This document shows, one piece after another, positions 52,301-58,940 of a stretch of DNA of 64,000 bases. This DNA is from Manduca sexta (Eukaryota > Arthropoda > Insecta > Lepidoptera > Sphingidae): assembly GCF_014839805.1 (NCBI RefSeq), contig NC_051140.1, forward strand, positions 13,661,826 through 13,725,825. Reading direction: 5' to 3'. The notes under the pieces were generated by a model. It searched no databases and was not told the DNA's origin. It saw only the letters and a list, made by a program, of their open reading frames with translations. Within the stretch, counting starts at the first letter, position 1. The number at the start of each line of letters is the position of its first letter. The position numbers were made by a program, and so were the translations under genes.

Positions 52301-55300
52301 TGTTCATACATCACGATCTATTAATTCATACTAGGACATTGAATTAGTAAATAAATATAATTATTTTATTTTATATTTAAGTCCTTTTTATAATTAATGC
52401 AATTAGTTTCATGTTGGAGATGATATTTCCTGAATGTAATATTAGAAAAATGAAAAAGTTTGGAATAAGCAAGAGTAAAATTAGTTTTAAAACTTACTAA
52501 AGTCCAATATTTCCCAAGAAATTATCATATTAGTTACGTAACAAGTCGTTTGTACTAATAATTACTATCTAAGAATAATACGTTAAGTTTTAAGTTCGGA
52601 TTAAGAATATGGGTTGCTGTGTAACATTTTCATCTAACATTTTGTTATAGGACAGCATATCAGCAGTTATAGCTAAATACTCGTCAAACGGGTATATGGA
52701 TATTTTAACAGAAAAATGGTATGGAGGCCTGCCGTGTTTTAAACTCAGCCCAGATTATGGAATACAACCAAAGCCGCTAGGTAATGTATGCATTTATTAA
52801 TCGCTTAAATTTATATTCAATCTAAATACGGTGTGTAATAAAAAAAGACGACAAGGTAATTTCAAACATCCTGTGTGAACAAGGACGGATAAAGAAATCC
52901 GGAAATCGTGAAAGTAAATTGTAAAGATAACACCTTCTCGGAGTTATTCCCGCATTTGAAAATCACAACGTCCGATTACCACAACTTAAATAAAATCTTT
53001 ACATTGTTCCACATTCGTCACACTCGTTATTTCTGATAAACCAGTGCCGAAATTGAATTGTCTATTACTATTTTAATGTATATTCATTACATCTACGTAG
53101 TCAGCTGGCTCGTCTGTGGCGGAAATTTCATTAGAATTTATCGCCACCCCCGCTTTAATCCGCCCTGAGTCGCGCGAGCGGTAAAGGGAAGGTATTACCA
53201 CCAGTCGACCTAAAAGATTAAACATGGGATTTATCGTTTGAAAAAATGAGCTGACGCCGAGAATGTGTTTGGCTGTTATTTAGGACAGACTCGTGAAGAG
53301 AAGCGATTAAAAATGAAACCGCGTTGGAATTTTCTCGCGTCCGTGTTTGTACTGGATTAACGTGGTATGTTCGGTGACGTGTAAGCCTAATTGCCTTGAA
53401 ATGTATCCATGTTTGTCGTATTTAGTGATTTATGATTTTAGGGTAGTGTCTTTTAAAGTGTGTTTTTTTTTAGATGTTGTTTTTAATTTGTAAACTTGTT
53501 GACGATACACATAAGGAATTAGGATGATTTTGAATCGACTATTCCTGGGCAGAAGCAACGTAGGGAGGCCGGCAGCGAGCTGATGAACCGCCGGAAGCAT
53601 CGTGCGGCCTAATCTGAGGCCTTTTTTCAGTTCTCTACTCCTTTGACTATAAGTCTATAAAATTGTTAAAATCGAGGATCTTTTTTGCACCTGTCCAGAG
53701 TTTCGCACCGCCTTAGGCCAATAACAACATAAGTCGTTATTCGACAAATGCTGGTTGGACAATTTTAGTTATGTTTTATCCAATATAAACCTTTGAAATA
53801 TAAAGATGTCCAGAATAATGCAGATTTACCAGCCGACGTCCAGTACATTGGACCACATAAGTAGCCTATATGATACTGAAACGTAATCGCTTCTAGCACA
53901 CCAAATAAACGTTGCGTAGAGTCTAGAGAGCTATAAAGTGCACCATATTAAGGATCAAATAAAGCCTGCAATGGTAACTGACTCTGACAAAGAAATTTGG
54001 TTTGAGACGTCGCGTCGCCGAGGCCACTAAATGAATTATGGTATAAGAAGTATACAGAACGGCCAGGTAGAGCAGGGAAGTTAGACAGGGTAAATAATAA
54101 GTTGGCAATCAGCAGTACTACAATATATTTTAGGTGGGATTAAGTTATGAATGATCAACAACTTATGAAGAAAGACATCTTAATAAAATATACCACATAA
54201 TGAAATTAAAATAGATGAAACATATGTCTTAATACCGAGTGTTTATGTTATTAACCAATTATAGTTTTCAGATGGTAACGGATACTATCTTGATAATTTA
54301 ACAATAGAAATAGCTAGGAATTTGAGTACCCTGACGTATATATAAAGTCATATCTGGATTTTTTAATTGTTAAATCATATTCTATCAACACGAAAATGTA
54401 TGGCCACTGCAACTGAATGAGCCTTAAACAATTATATTAATGCCTATGTCGGATTTTCTTGTTATAAATAAAAATAAGCAAAACAGAAAGCTAATTACCT
54501 CTAGCACTCGGAATAGTTAAATTATGAAATAAAGTAATTTTCTTGAGCTGCATGAACAATGGAAATGCAACATGTCAAGACGACAAATGTTGCAAATCCT
54601 TTGCAAAAGCTATTTACAAGTGCCGTAATAAATACGGCACTTACATAACCATGCTCTACTCCTATCTTTATCGGAATTACTAAAGTTCAAGGAATCGTAT
54701 GTGTGGTATTCACAGTTATCGCTTACGCGCTGTTAAAGGTCACTAAAATTTTAGTGAAGGAATTCTGACTTGTTACACACAAACTTTATATTTTTATTGT
54801 TATTAACATATGATAGAAGTCTTAAGTATTATTTGCTGTATGGCATATAAGTACGTCATATTTTTAAGTATTGCTCCAAGTAATGGTAATTTGTGTTTAC
54901 ATTTTAACATGGTCACAGTCAAACTGAATCGTCATGTACAAAACGTTTATTCTTTTTAAAGACAATTACTATAAAACTAATGATTTAAATGGTATCAGGG
55001 TCAATTTCACGTCTATATAAAAAAATGGATTGTTTTAAATAACTCTTGTATTTATTTCGCCGGATTGTAAACAAAAATAAACGGATGCAAACTTCCAAAT
55101 GTTTTTACAAATTTGATTTATGGCTTTAATGGAAGTGCACGCCATATTTGGACTGTGTTTATTGATATATTTTAAATGATTCGGGCCTTAACTATAAAAC
55201 CCTATTGAATTTAATGGTATTTAAAAAAAACATCTTTAAAAAATCTCAAATCTATACTATTATATAAAGCTGAAGAGTTTGTTTGTTTGTTTGTTTGTTT

Positions 55301-58300
55301 GTTTGAACGCGCTAATCTCAGGAACTACCGGTCCAAACTGAAAAATTCTTTTTGCGTTGGATAGCCCTTTATTCCTGGAGTGCTATAGGCTATATATCAT
55401 CACGCTATACTCAATAGGAGCGGGGCAGTAATGGTTAATCTCAGGAACTACCGGTCCAAACTGAAAAATTCTTTTTGCGTTGGATAGCTCTTTGTTCGTG
55501 GAGAGCTATAGGCTATATATCATCACGCTATGACCAATAGGAGCGGAGCAGTAATGGCTAATCTCAGGAACTACCGGTTTCAACTGAAAAATTCGTTTTG
55601 TGTTGGATAGCCCTTTATTTGTGGACCGCTATAAGCTATATATCATCACGCTATGACCAATAGGAGCGGAGCAGTAATGGCTAATCTCAGGAACTACCGG
55701 TTTGAACTGAAAAAATCTTTTTGTGTTGGATAGCCCTTTGTTCCTGGAGTGCTATAGGCTATATATCATCATGCTATAACCAATAGGAGCGGAGCAGTAA
55801 TGAAACATGTTGCAAAAACGGGGAAAATTATGAGTTTTGAGAGCTTCCGTTGCCTGCGCTGCGTAAACGGTTAAAGTTATGCAACAATGATGTATGACGG
55901 GATTGTTTCACTTAAAAAGTTCTAAATAATATAACAAAGCCCCCGCTGCATCTGTCTGCCTTAACGTGTTAAACTCAAAAACTACCTAACGTATTAAGAT
56001 GAAATTTGGTATGGAGACAGTTTGAGACCCTGGGAAGAACATAGGCTCCCGGGAAACTACTATTTTTATAACGGAAAACTTTAGCCTGAAAAACTTTATA
56101 ACGCGGGCGGAGCCGCGAGCAAAAGCTAGTACTTTATAATTGCATTCTCGCAATATGACAAAATGCTATTATTTTATTAAGTAATAAACTAGTTTAGTGT
56201 AGCGCCAAAACTGATAATATCATAGCGCATATTATATACATACATATTTAATTTCGAAATATTTAACTTTTTATTAAAACTTATATTCTGAATTTAGAAT
56301 GTCAATAAAGGAAAATCAGGAATTAAATACCCGTAAGTGTTGATGGGCTACCCCTAGGTGAAACTACGGATTGTTTGACTCATGTTTAATTAATGAATAT
56401 AGAAATGTCTTATAATTTTAATGAATATTTTAGGTGTCGCTGCCGTGGCCGGGGTATTTATACTCCTCGGCGTTGGAATGATTGTTGGTTGTCTAATATT
56501 GATCTTTGAACACTTGTTTTATAAGTACACTCTACCAGTTCTGCGACATCAACCCAAGGGAACAATATGGCGCAGTCGAAATATTATGTTTTTTAGTCAG
56601 GTCAGTACAAATATAAACTTGTTTTATATGTTAGTGTTTAAGGTATTACCCGAAAATAATTATAATTTAATATTATCAATATAAAGTATTGTGTTATCAC
56701 GGTTCTTGAATATGAGCATACCGCCGTAAGTTATGAAAACGCAAATACAAAAGTAACACAGACGTGCCCTTGCCTACATAGTATGTATAATCCGCTTAAC
56801 TAAATGGTAATACTTGCCCTCTGGTTGGGTATCAAGTAAAGTCAAAGGCTATCGTCTCGAAGTTACTTTGCCTTTGGCGTGCCACATTGAAGGCACTTTG
56901 TTTGCCCTACTCAAGCGTGAAGCCAAGATGTTTTCTGCCGGGATTATGTCGACTGAGCTACAGTTGACGGCTTTTTACACTGGTTGAACACTTGTTTGCG
57001 GTATTATCTACCCGAATCCCCCTCATATTAGTTGTTACGTGACTCTACTTGTATCTTGCTTGCTCTCGAAATGCATTTTAGAAATAAAACGTTTTGTTGC
57101 AGAAATTGTATCGGTTTATAAACTGCGTGGAATTGGTTTCTCCGCATCACGCGGCGCGCGAGCTAGTCAATACCATCCGACAAGGCCACTTCACGTCACT
57201 ATTCCAGAAAAGCGTTAAAAGGGTAATTATTTGTTGAATGTTTCGTTTCCTGAGTTTAAATTGAACTTTCTTTTTCTAAACAATGACTTTTCACGAAGCT
57301 ATAATTATGTTTAATCGTTGGTGTTTGATTTGCGTGACTATCCATAATATTATAAATGTCAATCTTTTTAAATGTTATTTCAATGTTACATAATTTTTAT
57401 AATATTGAAATTGAATACACTTATAAGAAAGAAAACATAAACAAGAAGCAAACGTAGTTTTATTTATTTGATGAGTATCTGATTTTATGTTTGGATATTT
57501 GATTATAATTTAAAATGAAATCACAGATTACGTCAGGAATGGACATTTGTTTCAGAAGGAACACGAACAGCGTAGGCGGAGAAAAAGTAAAGCTCAATTA
57601 TACGAAATGATACAAGCTATCAGAAGGTATGCTATTTTTAAAATACATGATATTCTTGGCTACCATAAACCACGAAATAATCAATAACCAGATATCGTTT
57701 TGTATTAGGGTACAACAACGTGACCATTCTTTGGGTTCTATAAAGGAGCAAGAACCAGTCGAGACGTCAGAGGTTTCGGAAGAATTAACAGAGTCGAAGT
57801 TTCTTTCACCATCTCCCGAAATGTCTAATCGTTCACCACGGCAGGGCCGCTCACCTCGACAAATCCGCTCTCCAAGAGGACGGAGAAAAAGATGCAGCCT
57901 TGCCGGACTTAATGTCAGGAGATTTAGCACAGATTCTGTACTTGGTTCAGATTCAGTTTCCAATATTTACGAAAGAACTAGTCTTAATATAGGTAGGAGA
58001 CTAAGTCGCGATGTAAGTTGCCTTACTAGTTCCCCTCCTGATATAAACAGTCGCCTCCGAACACCGTCCCCTATGGTCCGAAGAGCTGAAGGTTCCTCCA
58101 CAAGATCCTACCAAGATGTATCGTCAAGGTCCGATAATTATGTTAGTACTGACGCGCCTACTTCCAGAGCGAGCGTTGAGATTTTAGTTTCTGACGAGCA
58201 TGACATCCCTCCTGCCCCACCATATCCAAGAGTATCGCCAATGGGAGCGCGATCGGAATTGTCCCTGTTATCTGAAGAAGAGTTAATAAGATTGTGGCGA

Positions 58301-58387
58301 AGCTCAGAAAGAGAAGTTCGGGAAGCACTATTAGCAGCGCTGCAAGAGAGACGAGCTAATTTGGATCCAAAGCAAGATCCGGGATGA
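19113..58387 (+). CDS. Nmdar2: NMDA-type ionotropic glutamate receptor subunit 2-like, 14 coding exons
   Basis: This gene encodes a ligand-gated cation channel subunit of the plasma membrane that assembles with an NMDAR1 subunit. I joined 14 exons with consistent phases: 19113-19378, 32501-32681, 35758-35819, 35924-36091, 36173-37155, 37235-37403, 48854-50096, 50179-50312, 51508-51658, 52651-52780, 56434-56600, 57103-57222, 57556-57626 and 57709-58387. They total 4524 bases, 1507 residues. Domains: signal peptide 1-20; amino-terminal domain to about 650, broken by a low-complexity insertion (about 281-530); ligand-binding S1 with the carboxylate-binding Arg in SAARAEVIDF; M1 (about 903-937); pore loop (about 955-975); M3 with SYTANIAAL (about 996-1004); S2 with ADTPVLDY; M4 (about 1163-1194); an Arg/Ser-rich cytoplasmic tail. 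The wording HLVAFKAPKSWPNKFL is typical of insect NMDAR2 as I recall it. Intron 1 contains an acetyltransferase gene on the other strand. Confidence 0.92.
21635..21827 (-). CDS. Acetyltransferase exon 4 and stop
   Basis: Acceptor tttttgtttag; encodes LAKELGYRATGGIFTSAGAQ, then YEISYKEFG and FDTDTEYLKIYGIKI, stop TAA. A TTTATT cluster on the plus strand at 21393-21406 gives AATAAA signals on the minus strand about 230 bases beyond the stop. Confidence 0.87.
21635..27994 (-). CDS. Arylalkylamine N-acetyltransferase-like (GNAT) protein, four exons
   Basis: A GNAT-fold enzyme expected to move an acetyl group from acetyl-CoA to an amine; insect relatives act on dopamine, octopamine, serotonin or related amines in the cytosol. 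Exons on the minus strand: 27994-27826, 26614-26439, 24821-24655 and 21827-21635, total 705 bases, 234 residues, normal length for the family. Exon 1 has VEDIPESMWSTAVEFML and YIREDVWWATAG. Exon 3 has the acetyl-CoA loop in LSVAPEYRGLGIAVELLKAR (R-x-x-G-x-A, about residues 159-164). Exon 4 has INLAKELGYRATGGIFTSAG. An in-frame TAG lies 15 bases before the ATG. The start of exon 3 is uncertain: an acceptor at 24846 instead of 24822 would add eight residues. The whole gene lies in Nmdar2 intron 1 and is antisense to it. Substrate unknown. Confidence 0.85.
22378..22800. mobile_element. TA-flanked MITE, second copy of the 13602-13976 family
   Basis: Flanked by TA (22376-22377 and 22801-22802). 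The right end read in reverse, CAGGATCATTTTGACATAGCGTTA, pairs with left CATTCATTTTGACATTGCGTTA. Shares internal wording with 13602-13976. It lies in the last intron of the acetyltransferase gene. Confidence 0.8.
24655..24821 (-). CDS. Acetyltransferase exon 3 (acetyl-CoA binding motif)
   Basis: Donor GCGAG|GTATGT is clear. The acceptor is either ggtccccag (start 24821) or aattaag (start 24845); both keep the frame. Carries KYDVNEYLMGAGLSV and PEYRGLGIAVELLKAR. Confidence 0.78.
24895..25215 (+). mobile_element. Lepidopteran tRNA-derived SINE
   Basis: A head with box A-like TAGTTGGAAGTGG (24910-24922) and box B GGTTCAAAACC (24950-24960), and a tail with 'gccagcgtggtggactaag' and 'ggtccgtgcccagcagtgg', the well-known moth and butterfly SINE tail. 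It ends in TTATTATTA. Located in intron 2 of the acetyltransferase gene. End points are approximate. Confidence 0.8.
25226..25680. mobile_element. Possible TIR element with central palindrome
   Basis: Imperfect terminal inverted repeats: tattcggctaagttcgga (25229-25246) and, from the right, catttggctcagttcgga (25655-25672 reversed), about 14 of 18 matching. A perfect 14-bp stem with a 3-base loop sits inside (25538-25568). No coding frame, no obvious target duplication. Confidence 0.4.
25538..25568. repeat. Perfect 14-bp inverted repeat
   Basis: Arms aattgaaagataat and attatctttcaatt around ATA. It may be the centre of the TIR element at 25226-25680, or a hairpin in the intron. Confidence 0.7.
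26439..26614 (-). CDS. Acetyltransferase exon 2
   Basis: Acceptor gatgtcgatag joins to give WWATAG-TAQNLEAVQEYR; donor AACCCG|GTAAAG, phase 0. Encodes ACFLAEGDGSGRTLVAVNMC, the strand pair before the acetyl-CoA site. An upstream acceptor (tgtcaattacag) leads to a stop and is excluded. Confidence 0.82.
27826..27994 (-). CDS. Acetyltransferase exon 1
   Basis: Start ATG at 27994 (MSAREYPKVWSHFERIV); donor GCTG|GTAAGG, phase 1. Confidence 0.85.
28897..28927 (+). repeat. (TG)n microsatellite
   Basis: About eleven TG units followed by interrupted TG repeats, in Nmdar2 intron 1. Confidence 0.9.
31990..32412. mobile_element. Foldback element with ~93-bp inverted arms
   Basis: The left arm (31990-32083) begins ataaaaactatttaacggat and includes tctcccgacgtttcgaagac. 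The right arm (32319-32412) is its near-perfect reverse complement. The loop of about 235 bp is non-coding. Related copies lie at 38496-38862 and 50871-50944. It sits just 5' of Nmdar2 exon 2. Confidence 0.8.
32501..32681 (+). CDS. Nmdar2: Nmdar2 exon 2
   Basis: Acceptor ccttccccag, donor AAC|GTTAGT. Encodes VLERTCSALDGRRVAVLLVC and then VPVMRTSPSHLHL, an amino-terminal-domain beta-strand/helix unit. Like exon 1 it is markedly GC-rich. An acceptor ten bases further in (ggttcag) would change the frame, so the first one is used. Confidence 0.85.
32682..35757 (+). other. Nmdar2 intron 2
   Basis: No gene seen. 34940-35025 reads like a degraded Helitron 3' end (cccgggaaaatataaagcgg, then gaacaaaagct). 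Confidence 0.55.
35758..35819 (+). CDS. Nmdar2: Nmdar2 exon 3
   Basis: 62 bases, acceptor catttacag, donor CTTAG|GTAGGC. Encodes EMLPLEIRLEITARETLHAL. Confidence 0.85.
35924..36091 (+). CDS. Nmdar2: Nmdar2 exon 4
   Basis: Acceptor caatttttcag, donor TTCAG|GTAAAA. Encodes HWHSFTLLAEENIHSTL and then PLNPKWLSLP, typical of the receptor amino-terminal domain. Confidence 0.88.
36173..37155 (+). CDS. Nmdar2: Nmdar2 exon 5 with ~250-residue low-complexity insertion
   Basis: 983 bases, acceptor gtttgtgtgcag, donor AATCG|GTACGT. The start (GVVVLICDIHYAKLV, then GHFFWLWIDASKD) and end (FNSLPVGLLVLHPQPMKI) are amino-terminal-domain sequence. Between them (about 36336-37095) lies a Cys-free stretch rich in Asn, Ser, Lys and Asp, with about ten N-glycosylation sequons. 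The frame stays open throughout despite strong AT bias. An in-frame internal splice is possible on paper (donor G|GTAACA at 36334, acceptor catacag ending 37059, 726 bases). Confidence 0.85.
37235..37403 (+). CDS. Nmdar2: Nmdar2 exon 6
   Basis: Acceptor tatgttttag, donor ACAAG|GTAAAT. Encodes FVQAAVRLATGALKRVLHAC and FSDATASCWEE, the last part of the first lobe region of the amino-terminal domain. It is separated from exon 5 by a 79-base intron. Confidence 0.87.
38496..38862. mobile_element. Foldback element, second copy
   Basis: Left arm ttaaactatttttcggatttta (from 38496) and tccgatgtttcgaagactgcag; right arm aaccgcgataaaatccgaaaaatagttta. More diverged than the copy at 31990. Its inner part (cgcgaaaacaaaagaaatcat) matches sequence just left of that copy (31950-31975, reverse). 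Confidence 0.65.
38993..39632 (+). mobile_element. Non-autonomous Helitron A (two internal repeat units)
   Basis: Begins TCTATACT after A, ends CTAG before T, with a CGCGG/CCGCG hairpin about ten bases before the end: all Helitron hallmarks. It has (GTTT)n near its start and two tandem units of about 124 bp starting at 39043 and 39167 (ctaatctcaggaactaccgg). No protein. Same family as 55251-56129. Confidence 0.88.
43576..43768 (+). mobile_element. Short Helitron, different family
   Basis: 193 bp, begins TCTATATATATAAAAA after A and ends ...gtcgggtctaCTAG before T. The wording 'gacaacgtctgtcgggtc' is common in lepidopteran Helitrons. Confidence 0.7.
43797..44020 (-). mobile_element. SINE-like tRNA-derived repeat
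   Basis: On the minus strand, a box B GGATTCGAATCC (43954-43965) preceded by ggcgtgcggtacgacaccgcc and followed by a body ending 'gggtgccctgtctaccc'. I could not define box A or duplications; ends approximate. Confidence 0.55.
44868..44994. mobile_element. Small inverted-repeat element
   Basis: A perfect 12-bp terminal inverted repeat (tctgtttctcag at 44868-44879, ctgagaaacaga at 44983-44994), with further partial symmetry inside (ggcagcc and ctgacagcca). 127 bp, non-coding. Confidence 0.5.
47116..47141 (+). repeat. (AAAT)n microsatellite
   Basis: About six AAAT units, followed by a GC-rich patch (ggacggcgcggcacgacggg) of unknown nature. Confidence 0.85.
47983..48181. mobile_element. 199-bp TA-flanked MITE
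   Basis: TA at 47981-47982 and 48182-48183. Inverted ends CAGTCAGCTAAAGTAGTTGAACAAA and, from the right, CAGTCAGTCTCAAAAGTAGCTCAACAAA. Non-coding. Confidence 0.78.
48854..50096 (+). CDS. Nmdar2: Nmdar2 exon 7: end of ATD, S1, M1, pore, M3
   Basis: The largest exon, acceptor ctttttttcag-type, donor AGCAAT|GTAAGC. Holds SNIWRQVGRVEGRTVKLHTI (linker), APPFVMEGELDEDGQCLRGL (S1 start), ATHCCYGLAMDLLENIAQEL, KWNGIVGDLVSGAAHMSFAA, RAEVIDFSQPYFFSGVSIL, PFSPELWIAIFTSL (M1), the pore helix ALWVMWGLLCGHLV, and M3 with SYTANIAAL. The Q/R/N site aligns with Gly in LLCGH. Confidence 0.95.
50179..50312 (+). CDS. Nmdar2: Nmdar2 exon 8
   Basis: After an 82-base intron; acceptor accgacag, donor CTCAG|GTAATG. 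Encodes LSLRVGTARSSVSEYYVQ and MRRYALQDIEEGIQRL, the S2 segment after M3. The acceptor has a poor pyrimidine tract but is the one that fits the frame and family sequence. Confidence 0.82.
50313..51507 (+). other. Nmdar2 intron 8 with a foldback half-copy
   Basis: 50871-50944 (gtcttcgaaacgtcgggagaaaa ... accgcgataaaattcgtaaaatagttta) is the right arm of the foldback family alone; no left arm is visible in the intron. Confidence 0.65.
51508..51658 (+). CDS. Nmdar2: Nmdar2 exon 9
   Basis: Acceptor tttttttgtag, donor TTGAAG|GTAATG. Encodes LLIADTPVLDYYRATDHGC (its Asp in ADTP is the expected contact for the ligand amino group) and TYAIGMAKGFPLK. Confidence 0.92.
51659..52650 (+). other. Nmdar2 intron 9
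   Basis: Nothing recognised. Confidence 0.6.
52651..52780 (+). CDS. Nmdar2: Nmdar2 exon 10
   Basis: Acceptor ttttgttatag, donor CCGCTAG|GTAATG. Encodes ISAVIAKYSSNGYMDILTEK and WYGGLPC, the end of S2; the final Cys is a conserved disulfide partner in the family. Confidence 0.92.
54618..54642. repeat. Perfect 10-bp hairpin
   Basis: aagtgccgta - ataaa - tacggcactt, in Nmdar2 intron 10. Function unknown; the arms are less AT-rich than the surroundings. Confidence 0.75.
55251..56129 (+). mobile_element. Non-autonomous Helitron B (four internal repeat units)
   Basis: TCTATACT start after A, CTAG end before T, CGCGG/CCGCG hairpin at 56102-56117. Same family as 38993-39632, but with four tandem units of about 122 bp (starts 55312, 55434, 55558, 55681) and a longer (GTTT)n. 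Confidence 0.9.
56434..56600 (+). CDS. Nmdar2: Nmdar2 exon 11 (M4)
   Basis: Acceptor gaatattttag, donor AGTCAG|GTCAGT. Encodes the last membrane helix (GVAAVAGVFILLGVGMIVGC, then LILIFEHLFYKY) and the juxtamembrane start of the tail. Confidence 0.92.
57103..57222 (+). CDS. Nmdar2: Nmdar2 exon 12
   Basis: 120 bases, acceptor gttttgttgcag, donor AAAAGG|GTAATT. Tail sequence KLYRFINCVELVSPHHAAREL and GHFTSLFQKSVKR. Confidence 0.87.
57556..57626 (+). CDS. Nmdar2: Nmdar2 exon 13
   Basis: 71 bases, acceptor tttgtttcag, donor AGAAG|GTATGC. Encodes a very basic run (KEHEQRRRRKSKAQLYEMIQ), a possible membrane-proximal basic or retention-type signal. Confidence 0.85.
57709..58387 (+). CDS. Nmdar2: Nmdar2 exon 14 (C-terminal tail and stop)
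   Basis: Acceptor ttttgtattag. An acidic then Arg/Ser/Pro-rich cytoplasmic tail with SPRQGRSPRQIRSPRGRRKR, ending NLDPKQDPG, stop TGA 58385-58387. There is no C-terminal PDZ-binding motif of the vertebrate GluN2 kind. A frame downstream of the donor at 57627 stays open through this intron, so intron retention is conceivable there. Confidence 0.9.
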
Positions 58388-58940
58388 ATGAAAACTTCTC
58401 ACAGTCATTTGGCAAGGAATCGGTGTTTAGAGAATCACTTTACATTTCTCACTGCTGTTCGTCAAGAGAGCAATAAGGAGAATCGACACGAATATGCCTG
58501 TAGTGGTTGAGTTAGTGCCTTTTTAACATTGTTTGATGCGGACACGTTCTGCAGGCTAGATAGTCAATCAGTGTTCATTTCAGTGTCTTTGTATTATTAT
58601 TACATTCGTAAAGCTGCCTTACTCCCCATTTAATTGCTTTTTAATGTTGTATCTGCGTCAAACAATTTAAAGAATGGTACTTACTCAGTAAGTATTATTA
58701 AATTTGGAGATGTTTACGTCCAGCATATTGACTAGCTTTTATTAGAAATAATGTAAAACTGTAGACACGAATTGATCTATTAATTGTATTACAAAGAATA
58801 TTAAATAGCTATGACCAGAAGATTTAAAGTGCTTTAACTTATAGTCTAGTTGGTGATAGATATTTTCATTCCATGTACGATATTTCTATTTGCGAATATT
58901 ATATTCGTTATGCGAATAAAGTAGAAATTATAAAGTATTA
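58388..58940 (+). other. Nmdar2: Nmdar2 3' UTR with poly(A) signal
   Basis: The first clear AATAAA downstream of the stop is at 58915-58920, giving a 3' UTR of about 550 bases. Later AATAAA motifs could be used instead. Confidence 0.5.

Larger units (their letters stand above)
52781..56433 (+). other. Nmdar2 intron 10
   Basis: Contains Helitron B (55251-56129) and a perfect hairpin (54618-54642). 53540-53640 is a GC-richer patch (gggaggccggcagcgagc) that I cannot name. Confidence 0.65.

Noticed and set aside
53540..53640. GC-richer patch that might be an RNA gene
   Set aside because: I found no tRNA boxes or stable cloverleaf and no known snRNA motif.
57598..57963. 121-codon minus-strand frame over receptor exon 14
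   Set aside because: Antisense shadow of a well-supported exon.
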